DNA of 64,000 nt, from the NCBI RefSeq assembly GCF_039839785.1, contig NZ_JBDOQT010000001.1, positions 2,604,001 to 2,668,000 on the forward strand, in the 5' to 3' direction. The stretch comes from Pelagibius sp. CAU 1746. Its GTDB lineage: Bacteria; Pseudomonadota; Alphaproteobacteria; Kiloniellales; Kiloniellaceae. The position numbers and the translations under genes were made by a program. Positions 37,733-50,709 of this stretch are shown one piece after another. Position 1 is the stretch's first letter. Every line of letters starts with the position of its first letter. Under the pieces are notes generated by a model. That model saw only the letters and a program-made list of their open reading frames with translations, had not been told where the DNA came from and searched no databases.

Positions 37733-39064
37733 TTAGGTTTTTCCCCGCGGCGATCCTTTGGAAGGTGCTTCGCCGTGGAGGCGAAGGGCGCGCCCCTTGC
37801 CGATAGCCTGGTCGCCCAGCTTGGCCCGCACCTGATCGATCGCGCGCTCGACCTGCGCGCGTTTGGTGCGGTCCGGGTCCAGCAGGTCGGGCAGGTCGGC
37901 CTCTTCGGCGGCAACGAGATCGGCCGCGCCAATGCCGATAAGGCGGAAGGAGCGGCCGTTGGCCTCCTGCTCCACCAGGGGCCGGGCGGTCCGATATAGC
38001 TCTTCGGCCAGTTGGGTCGCGGCGCCGAGGCGCCGTGAGCGGGAGATCTGCCGGAAGTCGGCGGTCTTCAGTTTCAGCTGGACCGTGGCGCCCGCCAGTC
38101 CCGCCTTCTTGAGCCGCCGCGCGACGGTTTCGCAGAGCGGCCAGAGACGTTCAAGCAGCGGCTTGGCGGAGGCGATATCGTGGCTGAAGGTGGTCTCGGA
38201 GGAGATGCTCTTGGCCGGAGAGCGCGGATTGACGCCGCGGTCGTCCTCACCGCGGGCGAAGTGGTAGAGCCGATCGCCGATACGTCCGTAGTGTCCCACC
38301 AGTTCCACTTTGGAATAGGGCAACAAGTGCCGCACCAGGGTGATCCCCTCACGCGCCAGAGCCGCGCGCAGCGACTTGCCGACACCCCAGATGATGCCCA
38401 CCGGCTGATCGGCCAGGAAGCTTGATGCCGCATCGAAGCCCAAGACGGCGAAGCCGCGGGGTTTGTCGAGGTCGGAGGCGATCTTGGCGAAGAACTTGTT
38501 ATAGCTGAGGCCGATCGAAGCGGTGAGACCCAAGTCGCGCTCGATGTCCCGGACCAGCCTGGCCAGGCTGCGGGCGGGCCAGCCATGGTGCAGGGCCTCG
38601 GTGCCCGAGAGGTCAAGGAAGGCTTCATCGATGGACAGCGGTTCGACCAGCGGCGTCAGTTCCAGCATGCGTTCGCGGATGGTCCGGCCTAGGGCTGCGT
38701 ACTTGGCCATGTCCGGGCGGATCACCACCGCGTCTGGACAGGCCTTGAGCGCCTTGAACATGGGCATGGCCGAGTGCACGCCGTACATCCGCGCCACGTA
38801 GCACGCGGCGGCGACCACGCCGCGCCGGCCGCCGCCGACGATCACCGGCTTGTCGCGCAGTTCCGGACGGTCGCGTTTCTCGACGCTGGCGTAAAAGGCG
38901 TCGCAGTCGATGTGGGCCAGGCTCAGACGGTCGAGGTCGGGGTGCCAGACCAGGCGCGCGCCATCGCAGGCGGGGCAGCGCCGCGGCGCGGGTTCGCCGG
39001 GCGGTGGGCCATGGAATGTCTCGAGGCAGTCGCGGCAGAGGCCTGGTATGGCTCGACCGGGCAT
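37733..39064 (-). CDS. dinB: DNA polymerase IV (Y family) with N-terminal zinc-ribbon-like extension
   Basis: Translesion polymerase of 443 residues. The catalytic block HIDCDAFYASVE (about 51-62) and SIDEAFLDLSG carry the metal-binding acidic residues; helix-hairpin-helix and little-finger domains follow. An N-terminal extension of about 45 residues contains C10, C13, C30 and C33, the spacing of a zinc ribbon, absent from E. coli DinB. It starts 3 bases after the ROK kinase stop, so expression probably depends on that gene's promoter; I find no LexA-type GTTC-N7-GTTC box upstream. Confidence 0.95.
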   Translation of the reverse strand: MPGRAIPGLCRDCLETFHGPPPGEPAPRRCPACDGARLVWHPDLDRLSLAHIDCDAFYASVEKRDRPELRDKPVIVGGGRRGVVAAACYVARMYGVHSAMPMFKALKACPDAVVIRPDMAKYAALGRTIRERMLELTPLVEPLSIDEAFLDLSGTEALHHGWPARSLARLVRDIERDLGLTASIGLSYNKFFAKIASDLDKPRGFAVLGFDAASSFLADQPVGIIWGVGKSLRAALAREGITLVRHLLPYSKVELVGHYGRIGDRLYHFARGEDDRGVNPRSPAKSISSETTFSHDIASAKPLLERLWPLCETVARRLKKAGLAGATVQLKLKTADFRQISRSRRLGAATQLAEELYRTARPLVEQEANGRSFRLIGIGAADLVAAEEADLPDLLDPDRTKRAQVERAIDQVRAKLGDQAIGKGRALRLHGEAPSKGSPRGKT

Positions 39065-39067
39065 GGA

Positions 39068-39997
39068 TCAGGAGGCCCTGGCCAGGGCCGCCGGCAGTTC
39101 CTCCGGGCGCCACAGCCGGGCGGCGCCGAAGACGCCGCTGGAATCCCCGTGGCGCGCCTTCAGCACTCGGGTGGCCACTTGGTCGGAGAAAACGTGGCGT
39201 GGCAGCAGGGCGGGCACCGTTTCGTAGAAGCGGTCGACATTGGAGAGGCCGCCGCCCAGGACTATGGCGTCCGGATCGAGGACGTTGATGACGTGGGCGA
39301 GGGCGCGGGCCAGGCGATCCTCGTAGCGGGCAAGGGCGGCTTCAGCCGCGGTGTCGCCCGCTTTGGCCCGCTGAACCACATCTTCCGCGGATCCCTCCCG
39401 TCCTCCGAATTCACGGTAGTCGCGGGCCAGGCCGGGGCCTGAGAGAAAGGTCTCGATGCAACCTTGCTTGCCGCAGTAACAGGAAGGTCCTGGAAGCTCC
39501 TCCGCGCCGGGCCAGGGCAGGGGGTTGTGGCCCCACTCGCCGGCGATGGCGTTGGCGCCGACCAGCGGACGCCCGCCGACCACGATGCCTCCGCCGACCC
39601 CGGTCCCGAGGATTATGCCGAAGACGACGTCAAGGCCCGCCGCAGCGCCGTCGGCGGCCTCTGACAGCGCCAGGCAGTTGGCGTCGTTCATCAGGCGGAC
39701 CGGGCGGCCGAGGGCTGCGCTCAGGTCACGGTCCATCGGTCGTCCCAGGACCCAGGTAGAGTTCGCGTTCTTCATTAAACCGGAGATTGTCGACAGCGCG
39801 CCCGGGATGCCCACGCCAACGCTGCCGCGGCATCCCAGGTGATTTTCAACCTCTTGAACCAGAACGACAATCGTACGCAAGGTCGCGGCATAGTCGCCGC
39901 GCGGCGTCGGCAGTCGTTTGCGGAACATGACCCTGCCGTCGCCGTCCAGGGCGGCGACCTCTATCTTGGTGCCGCCGAAGTCCACACCGATCTGCAT
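39068..39997 (-). CDS. ROK family sugar kinase
   Basis: ROK-family kinase of 309 residues from the ATG at 39997. ATP-binding DFGGTKIE is at the N-terminus. The zinc-binding ROK signature is present in EWGHNPLPWPG followed by CYCGKQGCIETFLSG, and the catalytic Asp lies in LMNDANCLALSE. No N-terminal helix-turn-helix, so it is a kinase rather than a regulator. Fructose, glucose or N-acetylglucosamine are possible substrates; context does not decide. It is the first gene of a unit with dinB. Confidence 0.93.
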   Translation of the reverse strand: MQIGVDFGGTKIEVAALDGDGRVMFRKRLPTPRGDYAATLRTIVVLVQEVENHLGCRGSVGVGIPGALSTISGLMKNANSTWVLGRPMDRDLSAALGRPVRLMNDANCLALSEAADGAAAGLDVVFGIILGTGVGGGIVVGGRPLVGANAIAGEWGHNPLPWPGAEELPGPSCYCGKQGCIETFLSGPGLARDYREFGGREGSAEDVVQRAKAGDTAAEAALARYEDRLARALAHVINVLDPDAIVLGGGLSNVDRFYETVPALLPRHVFSDQVATRVLKARHGDSSGVFGAARLWRPEELPAALARAS

Positions 39998-40108
39998 GAA
40001 TTTCCTATCGCCGCTGAAGGTTGCTCTGTTGTGCCATAACAAGGAATGCTACCAAAGCTTACCAAAAATTAACTTTATTCCTCTATCTATGAGCAGATTC
40101 CGGTGGTG

Positions 40109-40130
40109 TTGCCTGGCCGAGTTCAGGCAA
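40109..40130. promoter_or_regulatory. Inverted repeat upstream of divK
   Basis: TTGCCTG (40109-40115) and CAGGCAA (40124-40130) form a 7-bp inverted repeat with an 8-base spacer in the 260-base spacer between the ROK kinase and divK. An AT-rich patch at 40050-40085 just upstream is the likeliest promoter location. The site may be an operator or a leader hairpin. Confidence 0.35.
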
Positions 40131-40257
40131 GGCCGGAGTTGGAAGCTCAGGAACTGTCGGTGCCGTCTTTCACCAGGACTGTGCCCTTCACTCACGGGGA
40201 AATTTCGGGCAGGGCAATCGGATGATGAATGGAACGAATATCGTTAAAGAGGCAGGC

Positions 40258-40623
40258 GTGGCCAAGACCGTCCTGATCGTCGAGGACAACGAGCTCAACA
40301 TGAAGCTCTTCCACGATCTGCTTGAAGCGCACGGCTATAACATCCTCCAGACCAAAGACGGAATGGAAGCTCTGCGACTGGCGCGCGAGCATCATCCCGA
40401 TCTGATACTGATGGATATTCAGCTGCCGGAAGTGTCCGGACTCGAAGTGACGAAGTGGATCAAGGAAGACGACAATCTGAAGTCGATTCCCGTGGTCGCC
40501 GTCACGGCCTTCGCCATGAAGGGCGATGAGGAAAAGATCCGCGAGGGCGGTTGCGAGGCTTATATCGCAAAGCCGATTTCCGTCACCAACTTCCTGGAGA
40601 CCGTCGAGCGGTTCCTGAACTAG
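40258..40623 (+). CDS. divK: Single-domain response regulator DivK
   Basis: DivK relays phosphate between PleC/DivJ-type kinases and the CtrA pathway controlling cell-cycle asymmetry. The chosen GTG start at 40258 gives 121 residues; AAAGAGG at 40246-40252 is ideally spaced, and the result starts at the family N-terminus [19 protein letters not shown]. ATGs at 40222 and 40225 are alternatives. Phospho-acceptor D53 ([11 protein letters not shown]), T/A in [11 protein letters not shown] and the conserved K in AKPIS are present. It precedes pleD by 22 bases. Confidence 0.95.
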   Translation: MAKTVLIVEDNELNMKLFHDLLEAHGYNILQTKDGMEALRLAREHHPDLILMDIQLPEVSGLEVTKWIKEDDNLKSIPVVAVTAFAMKGDEEKIREGGCEAYIAKPISVTNFLETVERFLN

Positions 40624-40645
40624 CCACGGCGGGACTTTCTGCGAT

Positions 40646-42064
40646 ATGACCGCCCGGATTCTGGTCGTTGATGATATTCCGGCGAATGTCAAATTGCTCG
40701 AGGTCAAGCTGACCGCAGAGTACTTCGACGTCATTACCGCCGCCGACGGTCCCAGTGCAATCGAGCTGGCGCGGAGTCAGGCGCCCGATCTCATTCTCAG
40801 CGACGTCATGATGCCTGGCATGGACGGCTTCGAGTTGTGCCGGCTGCTGAAGTCGGACTCGGAGACCAGCCACATCCCCGTCGTCATGGTTACGGCGCTG
40901 AGCGATGTGACCGACCGCGTGCGCGGCCTGGAAGCTGGTGCCGACGACTTCCTGACCAAACCCGTCAACGATATCGCGCTGTTCGCCCGCGTCCGCTCGC
41001 TGGCGCGCCTCAAGCAGATGATGGACGAACTGCGCGTGCGGCAGGCCGCCAGCAGCAATGACGAGATCCTGACCGAGGCAGATCTGGAAAATGCGGGCGG
41101 ACTGCGCGACGCCCGTATTCTGCTGGCAGACTTCAGCGAGACCATAGCCGGCAGGGTTCAAAGCTATCTCGGCGAAGACGGCCACAAGGTGCATCACGTA
41201 AGGGCCGCCCAGGATGCGCTGGCCGCGGCCCAGCGCGAGGACTTCGACCTGCTGATCGTCAGCCTCCACCTGGGCCAGGAAGACGGCCTGCGGCTTTGTT
41301 CCCAGTTTCGCTCGCAGGACGACACGCGCCATGTGCCGATCCTGCTGCTGCTGGATGAGGAAGACCTGCCACGCCTGCCCAAGGGCCTTGAAATCGGCGT
41401 CACCGACTACCTGATCAAGCCCATCGACAGGAACGAGCTGCGTGCACGCACGCGCACCCAGATCCGCCGCCGGCGCTATCATGACAAGCTGCGCGAGATG
41501 CTGCAGCGTTCGGTGGCGCTGGCCTATACCGATACTCTGACCGGCGTCTACAACCGGCGCTACATGAACGCCCACCTGGACCGTAAGATCATGGAGATCG
41601 CGGAGACGGTGAAGCCGGTGTCGGTGCTGATGTTCGACATCGACCACTTCAAGAGCATCAACGACACCTACGGCCATAACGCCGGTGACGAGGTGCTGGT
41701 CGAACTGGCTCAGCGCGTGTCCCGCGGGGTGCGCGACATCGACCTGCTGTCGCGCTACGGCGGCGAGGAGTTCGTCATCGTGATGCCGGATGCCGACGTC
41801 GAGGTGGCGCTGAACGTGGCAGAGCGCGTCCGTGCCCTGGTCGCCGATCAGGCCTTCCAGTTCAGCGGCGCGGCGGGGGCGCAGCAGGTGACGGTCTCGG
41901 TGGGCGTGGCCACCACCCGCGACCCCACGGAGACCGTGGAATCGCTCATCGGCCGGGCCGACGGGGCGCTGTACAGGGCCAAGGGACGGGGGCGTAACTG
42001 CGTCAGCTCGGCGGAGTTGGAGCAACTCTCGCAGCGCGCCGCTTCCCTGGGTGGCAGCGACTGA
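40646..42064 (+). CDS. pleD: Response regulator/diguanylate cyclase PleD
   Basis: PleD makes c-di-GMP when phosphorylated, and works with DivK at the swarmer-to-stalked transition in Caulobacter. The 472-residue protein has REC1 (about 1-120, acceptor D53 in LSDVMMPGMDG), a degenerate REC2 (about 155-275, acceptor replaced in LLIVSLHLG) used for dimerisation, and a GGDEF domain with GGEEF near 372-376 and an RxxD feedback site (RDID) five residues before it. REC-REC-GGDEF in an operon with divK makes the identity secure. Confidence 0.96.
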   Translation: MTARILVVDDIPANVKLLEVKLTAEYFDVITAADGPSAIELARSQAPDLILSDVMMPGMDGFELCRLLKSDSETSHIPVVMVTALSDVTDRVRGLEAGADDFLTKPVNDIALFARVRSLARLKQMMDELRVRQAASSNDEILTEADLENAGGLRDARILLADFSETIAGRVQSYLGEDGHKVHHVRAAQDALAAAQREDFDLLIVSLHLGQEDGLRLCSQFRSQDDTRHVPILLLLDEEDLPRLPKGLEIGVTDYLIKPIDRNELRARTRTQIRRRRYHDKLREMLQRSVALAYTDTLTGVYNRRYMNAHLDRKIMEIAETVKPVSVLMFDIDHFKSINDTYGHNAGDEVLVELAQRVSRGVRDIDLLSRYGGEEFVIVMPDADVEVALNVAERVRALVADQAFQFSGAAGAQQVTVSVGVATTRDPTETVESLIGRADGALYRAKGRGRNCVSSAELEQLSQRAASLGGSD

Positions 42065-42120
42065 GGCCCGACCGGCCGGCGGCGCTGCGGCGCAACTCCC
42101 GAAATCCAATTCCGGAATCG

Positions 42121-42147
42121 AAAAGCGGCCGCCGAGGAGGCGACCGC
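42121..42147 (-). terminator. Terminator for rpmG, between convergent pleD and rpmG
   Basis: Read on the minus strand, GCGGTCGCC pairs with GGCGGCCGC (one wobble) around a TCCTC loop and is followed by four T (complement of 42121-42124). It sits 30 bases beyond the rpmG stop. Confidence 0.7.
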
Positions 42148-42176
42148 CCGATGTGGCAAGACAGGGAAACCCCCGC

Positions 42177-42344
42177 TTACTTCATCTTGGATTCCTTGAA
42201 GATCACGTGCTTGCGCGCGACCGGGTCGAACTTCCGCAGTTCGAGCTTTTCGGTCATCGTGCGCGGGTTCTTCTTGGCGACGTAGAAGTAGCCGGTGTCC
42301 GCGGTGCTCACCATCTTGATCAATTGCGTGGCTGGCTTGGCCAT
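42177..42344 (-). CDS. rpmG: 50S ribosomal protein L33
   Basis: Fifty-five-residue ribosomal protein read from the ATG at 42344: it opens [18 protein letters not shown], then has [18 protein letters not shown] and ends [11 protein letters not shown], the L33 pattern. The zinc-binding cysteine pairs found in some L33 forms are absent, so this is the Cys-minus type. AAAGGA lies just upstream as ribosome binding site. It lies between the S41 protease and pleD and is easily overlooked because of its size. Confidence 0.95.
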   Translation of the reverse strand: MAKPATQLIKMVSTADTGYFYVAKKNPRTMTEKLELRKFDPVARKHVIFKESKMK

Positions 42345-42470
42345 GTCCGCTATCCTTTACCTGAACTCATCGAGGTTGCCGGGAAAATACTGCGCCGTGG
42401 GCGGCTGTCAAGCCCGGTGGGCCCGGGATGCCTGGCGCAGGGATATTTAGGAAAAGATACCTTGTAACTT

Positions 42471-44108
42471 TCAGGAGCCAGAAGTGGCCCGGTGCTGATG
42501 GCTGCTGGCCGCCGTATCGGGAATGCCGTGCAGGGTGCGGGCATAGAGGCCGGGCTCCTCCAGGAGCTGGCGGGCGACGGTTAGGTCGATCTCGGCGTTG
42601 TCGTCCTCGCGCGCAGGGCAGTGGGCGCGGAATTCCTCGACCGCTGCATCGTCATTGATATCGACGTCGCGGCGACGCAGATCGGCGGCCAGGGGCAGGG
42701 CGCCGCTGTGAATCAGGGTCAGAACGTCAGCCGAAGTCTGGGCATTGTTGGAGGTGGTGCAGACGTCCGGCAGCACGCCGCGGCGGTGCAGGGCGTAGCC
42801 CGAGGGCGCGTGGAAACGGGCCCAGGTCAGAATGAACTCGCCGGTGTTCGGCAGGGGAAGGACCGTCTGCACGGTGCCCTTGCCGTAGGAACTGCTGCCG
42901 ACCAGGACGGCGCGCCCGGAGTCCTGCAGCGCGGCGGCAACGATCTCCGAGGCTGAGGCGGAGCCACCGTCGATCAGCACGACCAGCGGCAGGTTCTCCG
43001 TCAGATCGCCACTCTTGGCCGGATAGTATTGGTGGCTGTCGGTGTGACGGCCGTGGATCGAGACGATGCGGCCGTGGGTCACGAAGACGTCGGAGACGGA
43101 AACCGCCTGTTCCAGAAGGCCGCCGGGATTGCCCCGAAGATCGAGGATAAACCCGCGCAGGTCGCCGCCGATCTCGTCCTGGGCCTGCCGGATGCTCTCA
43201 CGCAGGCTGTCGGCGGTGCGCTTGTTGAACCCGGTCATCTTGATGTACCCGAGGTTCCCCTCGCGGTGATAGCTGACGGTCTGCGGCACGATGTGGCTGC
43301 GCACCACCGCCAGGGTCAGGGGCTCGGGCCCGGCATTGCGTTCTATGGCCAGTTGAACTTCGGAGCCGATGCGGCCGCGCAGGCGATTGACCGCTTCGTG
43401 CTGGGACAGGCCTTCCACGCTTTCGCCGTCGATAGCGACGATCACATCGTCTTCGTGCAGGCCGGCGGCCATGGCCGGAGTGTCTTCCATGACGGAAAGG
43501 ACCAGCACGCCTTCCTCGATCAGGCGGATGCGAACGCCGATGCCGCCGAAGCCGTCGCGGCTGGCCCGGTTCTCGCGGGCTGTCTCGCGCCCGGCATAGC
43601 GGGAGAAGTTGTCGAGTTGGGTCAGCAGGCCGTCGAACACAGCCTCGTAGATGATTTCCGGCTCGGCGGTTTCGAGGTCGCGGGAGTGATAGCGCGATAC
43701 CGAGATCACCGCCGCCGTCAGAGCCCCCCAGGATTCGGCATCGTCCGGCGCGGCCAGCGGGAAGCTGGCCATGGCCTGACCGTCGTAGCTGACCCGCAGG
43801 CGCTCGCCTTCGAGCTGGACCCCGAGGGCCGGATCGATGCTGGCCAGGCTCTGCATCCCGGCAACCGCAAGATCCTGGACCGGGACTTCGTCGATGTAGA
43901 TGTCGCTGACATTGCCGTAGCCGGCGGTGAAAAGGCGCTCGGCCCGGGCTTCGTTGTAGCCGACCTGCACCGTGCTGTCCTGCGAGGCGCAGGCGACCAT
44001 CAGGAAGGCCAAGCCAAGCGGACCGGCGCGTCGGGCCAGACCGTGAAGATCAAAGACCGGTGGTCGAAGGTGGCGGAACAACCCCTGTGACGTCCTCAAG
44101 CTTCGCAA
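42471..44108 (-). CDS. S41 family carboxyl-terminal processing protease, possible lipoprotein
   Basis: Periplasmic protease of 545 residues. A signal sequence ends at C40 in LAFLMVACAS, a lipobox-like site with Met at -3, so lipidation is plausible but not certain. A PDZ domain (about 190-270, with GFGGIGVRIR and EDDVIVAIDGESVEG) precedes the S41 catalytic domain, where GSASASE holds the Ser nucleophile and SYGKGTVQ the Lys base. It likely cuts C-terminal ends of envelope proteins. It follows rnr after 157 bases. Confidence 0.92.
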   Translation of the reverse strand: MRSLRTSQGLFRHLRPPVFDLHGLARRAGPLGLAFLMVACASQDSTVQVGYNEARAERLFTAGYGNVSDIYIDEVPVQDLAVAGMQSLASIDPALGVQLEGERLRVSYDGQAMASFPLAAPDDAESWGALTAAVISVSRYHSRDLETAEPEIIYEAVFDGLLTQLDNFSRYAGRETARENRASRDGFGGIGVRIRLIEEGVLVLSVMEDTPAMAAGLHEDDVIVAIDGESVEGLSQHEAVNRLRGRIGSEVQLAIERNAGPEPLTLAVVRSHIVPQTVSYHREGNLGYIKMTGFNKRTADSLRESIRQAQDEIGGDLRGFILDLRGNPGGLLEQAVSVSDVFVTHGRIVSIHGRHTDSHQYYPAKSGDLTENLPLVVLIDGGSASASEIVAAALQDSGRAVLVGSSSYGKGTVQTVLPLPNTGEFILTWARFHAPSGYALHRRGVLPDVCTTSNNAQTSADVLTLIHSGALPLAADLRRRDVDINDDAAVEEFRAHCPAREDDNAEIDLTVARQLLEEPGLYARTLHGIPDTAASSHQHRATSGS

Positions 44109-44265
44109 CCTCTAGCGCTCCCTGCGGCTTAGACAATAAACGAAGTCATTAACTATGCGCAAAGCGCAATTTCGTTTGTTCAGAGCCGTTTGGCCCAAAA
44201 TTACGGGCCTATTAGGCACCAGCCTGAGTCAAAGATTCGTTAACACCCGAGTAACAATTCGCCGG

Positions 44266-46644
44266 CTAACGCTTGCGGCCGGTGCCTCCCTTGCGCCCGT
44301 TTTTGCCCGGTTTGCCGCTCTTGGCCTTGGTAGGGCGGCTTTGTGGCTTTTTTCGGGATGTTTTGGAGGCCCGCTTTCCGGGCGCTTTTTTGGGGCCGTT
44401 TCTGGCGGATTTTAAGGGTTTTTGGGAAGTGTTCGGTTCGTCTTCGGAGGCGTCCAGGGCGAGGATGAGGCCGCCGGTCATGGGTTCTGCCTCGAGCAGG
44501 CGGACCCTGAGCCGGTCTCCAAGACGGTAGACCCGGCCCCAGCGCTCCCCCTCGAGGCTGTGGCGCGCCTCGACGTGGCGGTAGAAATCGTCCGGCAGGG
44601 TGCTGATGGGGATCAGCCCGTCGGCGCCGCTGTCGTCCAGGGTGACGAAGAGCCCGAAGCGGGTGACGCCGTTGACCCGCCCGGCAAAGGTGGCGCCGAC
44701 CTGCTCCTGCAGGAAGGCGGCGGTGAAGCGGTCGACGGCGTCGCGCTCGGCCGCCGCCGAGCTGCGCTCGGTCGAACTGATATGGCTGCCCATCTCCTCG
44801 AACTGGCTTTCGCTGCCGGGCGGCAGGCCGTCGTCACCCAGCTTCAGGCCGGAGACCAGCGCCCGGTGGACCAGCAGGTCCGCATAGCGCCGGATCGGCG
44901 AGGTGAAATGGGCATAGTGGGTGAGGGCCAGGCCGAAATGGCCGAGGTTCTCGGGGCTGTAGATGGCCTGGCTCTGGGCGCGCAGGATGAGATCGTTGAC
45001 CAGCGGCGCTTCGGGCTGGCCCTCGACCCTGGTGAGCAGGCGGGTCAGGTCGCGCGGGCGCACCACCTGGGCGGCGTTGAAACGCAGGCCAAGGTCGCGC
45101 AGCACCTCCGCCAGGGCGGAGAGGCGCAAGGGGTCCGGCTTGTCGTGGACGCGGTACATGCAGGGCTGGCGCAGGCGCTCCAGCTCCTTGGCCGCGGCCA
45201 CGTTGGCGGTGATCATGAACTCCTCGATCAGCCGGTGGCTGTCGAGGCGGGTGCGCGTTTCGATGGCCGCGACCCGGCCATCCTCGGTGAGGCGGATCTT
45301 GCGCTCCGGCAGGTCGAGCTCCAGGGTGCCGCGCTCGTGGCGGGCGGCCAGCAGCGCCTCGAAGGCGCCGTAGAGAGGCGGCAGGATCGCCTCCAGCACC
45401 GCGCCGTGGTCGCCGCCCTTCTGGCCGTCGCGCGCCGCCTGGACCTCCTCGTAGGTAAGGCGGGCGGCCGAGCGCATGAGGCCGCGCACGAACTTGTGGC
45501 GCAGCAACTTGCCCTGGGCGTCGATCCAGAGGTGCGCCGCCATGCAGGGGCGGTCTTCCTGCGGATTGAGCGAGCACCAGCCGTTCGACAACGCCGTCGG
45601 CAGCATCGGCAGCACGCGGTCGGGGAAGTAGGTGGAGTTGCCGCGCAGATAGGCGGACTTGTCGAGGGCGCTGCCGGGCGTGACGTAGTGCGACACGTCG
45701 GCGATAGCGACCAGCAGATGCCAGCCACCGGGGTTCTTGTCGTCCTGGTCCGGCTCGGCGAAGACGGCGTCGTCGAAGTCGCGGGCGTCGGCGCCGTCGA
45801 TGGTGACCAGCGGGATGTCGCGCAGATCCTGGCGCTTGCCCAGCGGCGCCGCCTCGGCGGCCTCGGCCTCGGCCAGGGCCTTTTCCGGAAACTCACTGAG
45901 CAGGCCGTGCTCGTGCAGGGTGATGAGGCTCAGTGCCTTGGGGTCGTCGCCGCGGCCCAGGCGTTCGGTGACGCGCACGCTGCGCAGGCCGAGGCTGTCA
46001 CGGCGCTGGCGGCTCGGGATGATCTCGGCCAGCACCAGTTCGCCGGGTTCGGCCCCCTTGGCGTCGCCCTCGCGCAGGATGAAGTCCTTCTTGGCGCGCT
46101 TGTCGGTGGGGCGCAGGCGGCCGCCTTCGCCGCCGACTTCGTAGACGCCCAGCACACGCTGCGGCGGGCGGTCCAGCTTGCGGATGATGTGGGCTTCGTA
46201 GGTGCCCTCCTCGACAAGCTGCAGGCGGACCAGCGCCCGCTCGCCCATGGCGAGGACGGCGCGGCTGCGCTTGTCGGGGGCCACGTAGATGCGCGGCGGC
46301 TTGACTTTGTCGTCATCCCAGACGGCAGGCCGGGCCAGCAACTCGCCGTCCTCGTCCATCTCCGTCACCTCGACCACCAGCACGTTGGGCAGGCGTCCGG
46401 GCGCAGAGAGGCGCCGGGCGGGCTGCTTCTCCAGCAGGCCGTCCTGCTTCAACTCCTTCAGCAGGGCCTTCAGGCGGATGCGGTCGGCGCTGCCCTTGAT
46501 GCGGAAGGCGCGTGCGACCTCGCGCTTGCCGACGGGCTCGCTGCTCTCGTTGATGAAGGCGAGAACCTGTTCCTTGCTGGGGAAGGGGGCGGTGTGGGCC
46601 GCTTTTGGCTTTTGAGAGCCGGCCTTTTCCTTCTTGCCGGCCAA
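44266..46644 (-). CDS. rnr: Ribonuclease R with Lys/Arg-rich tail
   Basis: Processive 3'-5' exoribonuclease able to degrade structured RNA. The 792-residue protein has an N-terminal helix-turn-helix-like region (about 20-85), cold-shock domains, the RNB catalytic domain with the acidic cluster in [30 protein letters not shown], and an S1 domain near 650-735. The last ~50 residues are almost all Lys, Arg, Gly, Pro and Ser, a basic tail that may bind RNA or ribosomes. It starts 2 bases after the topA stop. Confidence 0.96.
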   Translation of the reverse strand: MAGKKEKAGSQKPKAAHTAPFPSKEQVLAFINESSEPVGKREVARAFRIKGSADRIRLKALLKELKQDGLLEKQPARRLSAPGRLPNVLVVEVTEMDEDGELLARPAVWDDDKVKPPRIYVAPDKRSRAVLAMGERALVRLQLVEEGTYEAHIIRKLDRPPQRVLGVYEVGGEGGRLRPTDKRAKKDFILREGDAKGAEPGELVLAEIIPSRQRRDSLGLRSVRVTERLGRGDDPKALSLITLHEHGLLSEFPEKALAEAEAAEAAPLGKRQDLRDIPLVTIDGADARDFDDAVFAEPDQDDKNPGGWHLLVAIADVSHYVTPGSALDKSAYLRGNSTYFPDRVLPMLPTALSNGWCSLNPQEDRPCMAAHLWIDAQGKLLRHKFVRGLMRSAARLTYEEVQAARDGQKGGDHGAVLEAILPPLYGAFEALLAARHERGTLELDLPERKIRLTEDGRVAAIETRTRLDSHRLIEEFMITANVAAAKELERLRQPCMYRVHDKPDPLRLSALAEVLRDLGLRFNAAQVVRPRDLTRLLTRVEGQPEAPLVNDLILRAQSQAIYSPENLGHFGLALTHYAHFTSPIRRYADLLVHRALVSGLKLGDDGLPPGSESQFEEMGSHISSTERSSAAAERDAVDRFTAAFLQEQVGATFAGRVNGVTRFGLFVTLDDSGADGLIPISTLPDDFYRHVEARHSLEGERWGRVYRLGDRLRVRLLEAEPMTGGLILALDASEDEPNTSQKPLKSARNGPKKAPGKRASKTSRKKPQSRPTKAKSGKPGKNGRKGGTGRKR

Positions 46645-46646
46645 GA

Positions 46647-49343
<2,697 letters not shown>

Positions 49344-49482
49344 GAGGGGCGGATGATTCGCTCAGTTCGTTACCAAGTTCCTAACGGGAGCAAGTCGCCC
49401 CCGAACAGTCCCCTTAAATGGGGTGCGGCGGTTCCCGGTCAACTCGGTCCCTTCGACTGGGCCGGGTCAGCAAGGCTAGCCG

Positions 49483-50634
49483 TCATAAAGGGTCGGCGGG
49501 GGCTTTGTAAAGCCGCGCAAAACGGTTGCCGGGGTGACGCTCGACCTTTCCGGCCAGCTCCAGTTCCAGCAAAACCCCGTTTACGACGGCGACCGGCAGG
49601 CCGCTGAGGCGCACGACATCATCAACCAGAATGGGGTTTGCGCCGAGGAGTTCTTCTATGTCCGCGCGCTCTGTCGCGCCAGCCTCGGGCGGGATCGGTC
49701 GCTCCGGCGCCTGATCGAATCCTGTGTCCTCTCGGCCGGTCCGCCGCAGCGCGCCGAGGCTGGCGAGGATATCGGCGGCGGATTCGATGAGGGTGGCGCC
49801 GTCGCGCAGCAGCTGGTTGCAACCCGCGGCGCGCGGGTCCAGCGGCGAGCCGGGCACGGCAAAGACCTCGCGCCCCTGGTCGCCGGCAAAGCGGGCGGTG
49901 ATGAGGGAGCCGGAGCGCTTGGCCGCCTCCACCACCGCCACGCCCAGGGAAAGCCCGGAGATCAGGCGGTTGCGGCGCGGGAAGTGGCGCGCCTGCGGCA
50001 CGGTGCCCAAGGGCAGTTCGGAGATGATGGCCCCGTTTTCGGCAATCTCGGCATGGAGAGCATCGTTCTCCGGCGGGTAGATAATGTCGACCCCGCCGGC
50101 CAGCACCGCCACCGTGGGACGGGGCAGGGCGCCGCGGTGCGCCGCCGTGTCGATGCCGCGGGCCATGCCGGAGGTGACGGCCAGCCCGGCCCCGGCGATG
50201 TCTGCCGCCAAACGCCCGGCGAAGCGCCGTCCGTTGGCCGAGGCGTTGCGCGCGCCGACAATGCCCACGGAATCCAAGGCGAGGGCCGCCGGGTCGCCGA
50301 GGACGGCCAGGACTGGCGGCGCATCGTCCAGGGCGCGCAGCAGAGCGGGGTAGGCGGGTTCGCAGAGGGCGAGGAGGCGCACGCCGGCCCTGGCCGCGGC
50401 CTCGGCCTCCGCTTCCGCCTCTTCCGGAGGGCAAAGGCGGATTTTGCGCTTGGCGCCGGCGCGCCGGGCCAGCTCCGGCAGCGCCTCCAGGGCCTTGGCC
50501 GGGGAGCCGTAACGCTCCAGCAACTGGCGGAAAACCACCGGCCCGACATTCTCCGAGCGGATCAGGCGCAGCCAGTCGAGGCGCGCGGCATCGGTCAGGA
50601 AATCTCTTTTCGGTTTAATTTCATCTCCGGACAT
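49483..50634 (-). CDS. dprA: DNA processing protein DprA
   Basis: Binds incoming single-stranded DNA and loads RecA during transformation; widely conserved even in non-competent species. The 383-residue protein has an N-terminal helical region, the Rossmann-like DprA core ([49 protein letters not shown]) at about 115-320, and a C-terminal winged-helix-like DML1 domain (about 325-380). It follows plsY after 75 bases in the pyrB-pyrC-plsY-dprA-topA run. Confidence 0.95.
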   Translation of the reverse strand: MSGDEIKPKRDFLTDAARLDWLRLIRSENVGPVVFRQLLERYGSPAKALEALPELARRAGAKRKIRLCPPEEAEAEAEAAARAGVRLLALCEPAYPALLRALDDAPPVLAVLGDPAALALDSVGIVGARNASANGRRFAGRLAADIAGAGLAVTSGMARGIDTAAHRGALPRPTVAVLAGGVDIIYPPENDALHAEIAENGAIISELPLGTVPQARHFPRRNRLISGLSLGVAVVEAAKRSGSLITARFAGDQGREVFAVPGSPLDPRAAGCNQLLRDGATLIESAADILASLGALRRTGREDTGFDQAPERPIPPEAGATERADIEELLGANPILVDDVVRLSGLPVAVVNGVLLELELAGKVERHPGNRFARLYKAPADPL

Positions 50635-50709
50635 CGACTTAAAATCGTCGTGACCGGGGGCTCAGGTCAAGCTTTTCGCGAGGGGCCGGACGGCAGCCGG
50701 TCTTTCCGG

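Noticed and set aside
40051-40068. Possible CtrA site upstream of divK (TTAC and TTAA halves)
   Set aside because: The spacing is six rather than seven bases and the first half has a mismatch.
44240-44255. CtrA-like site TTAA-N7-GTAAC upstream of the S41 protease
   Set aside because: One half-site differs from consensus, and short AT motifs occur by chance. A CtrA link is not supported without conservation data.
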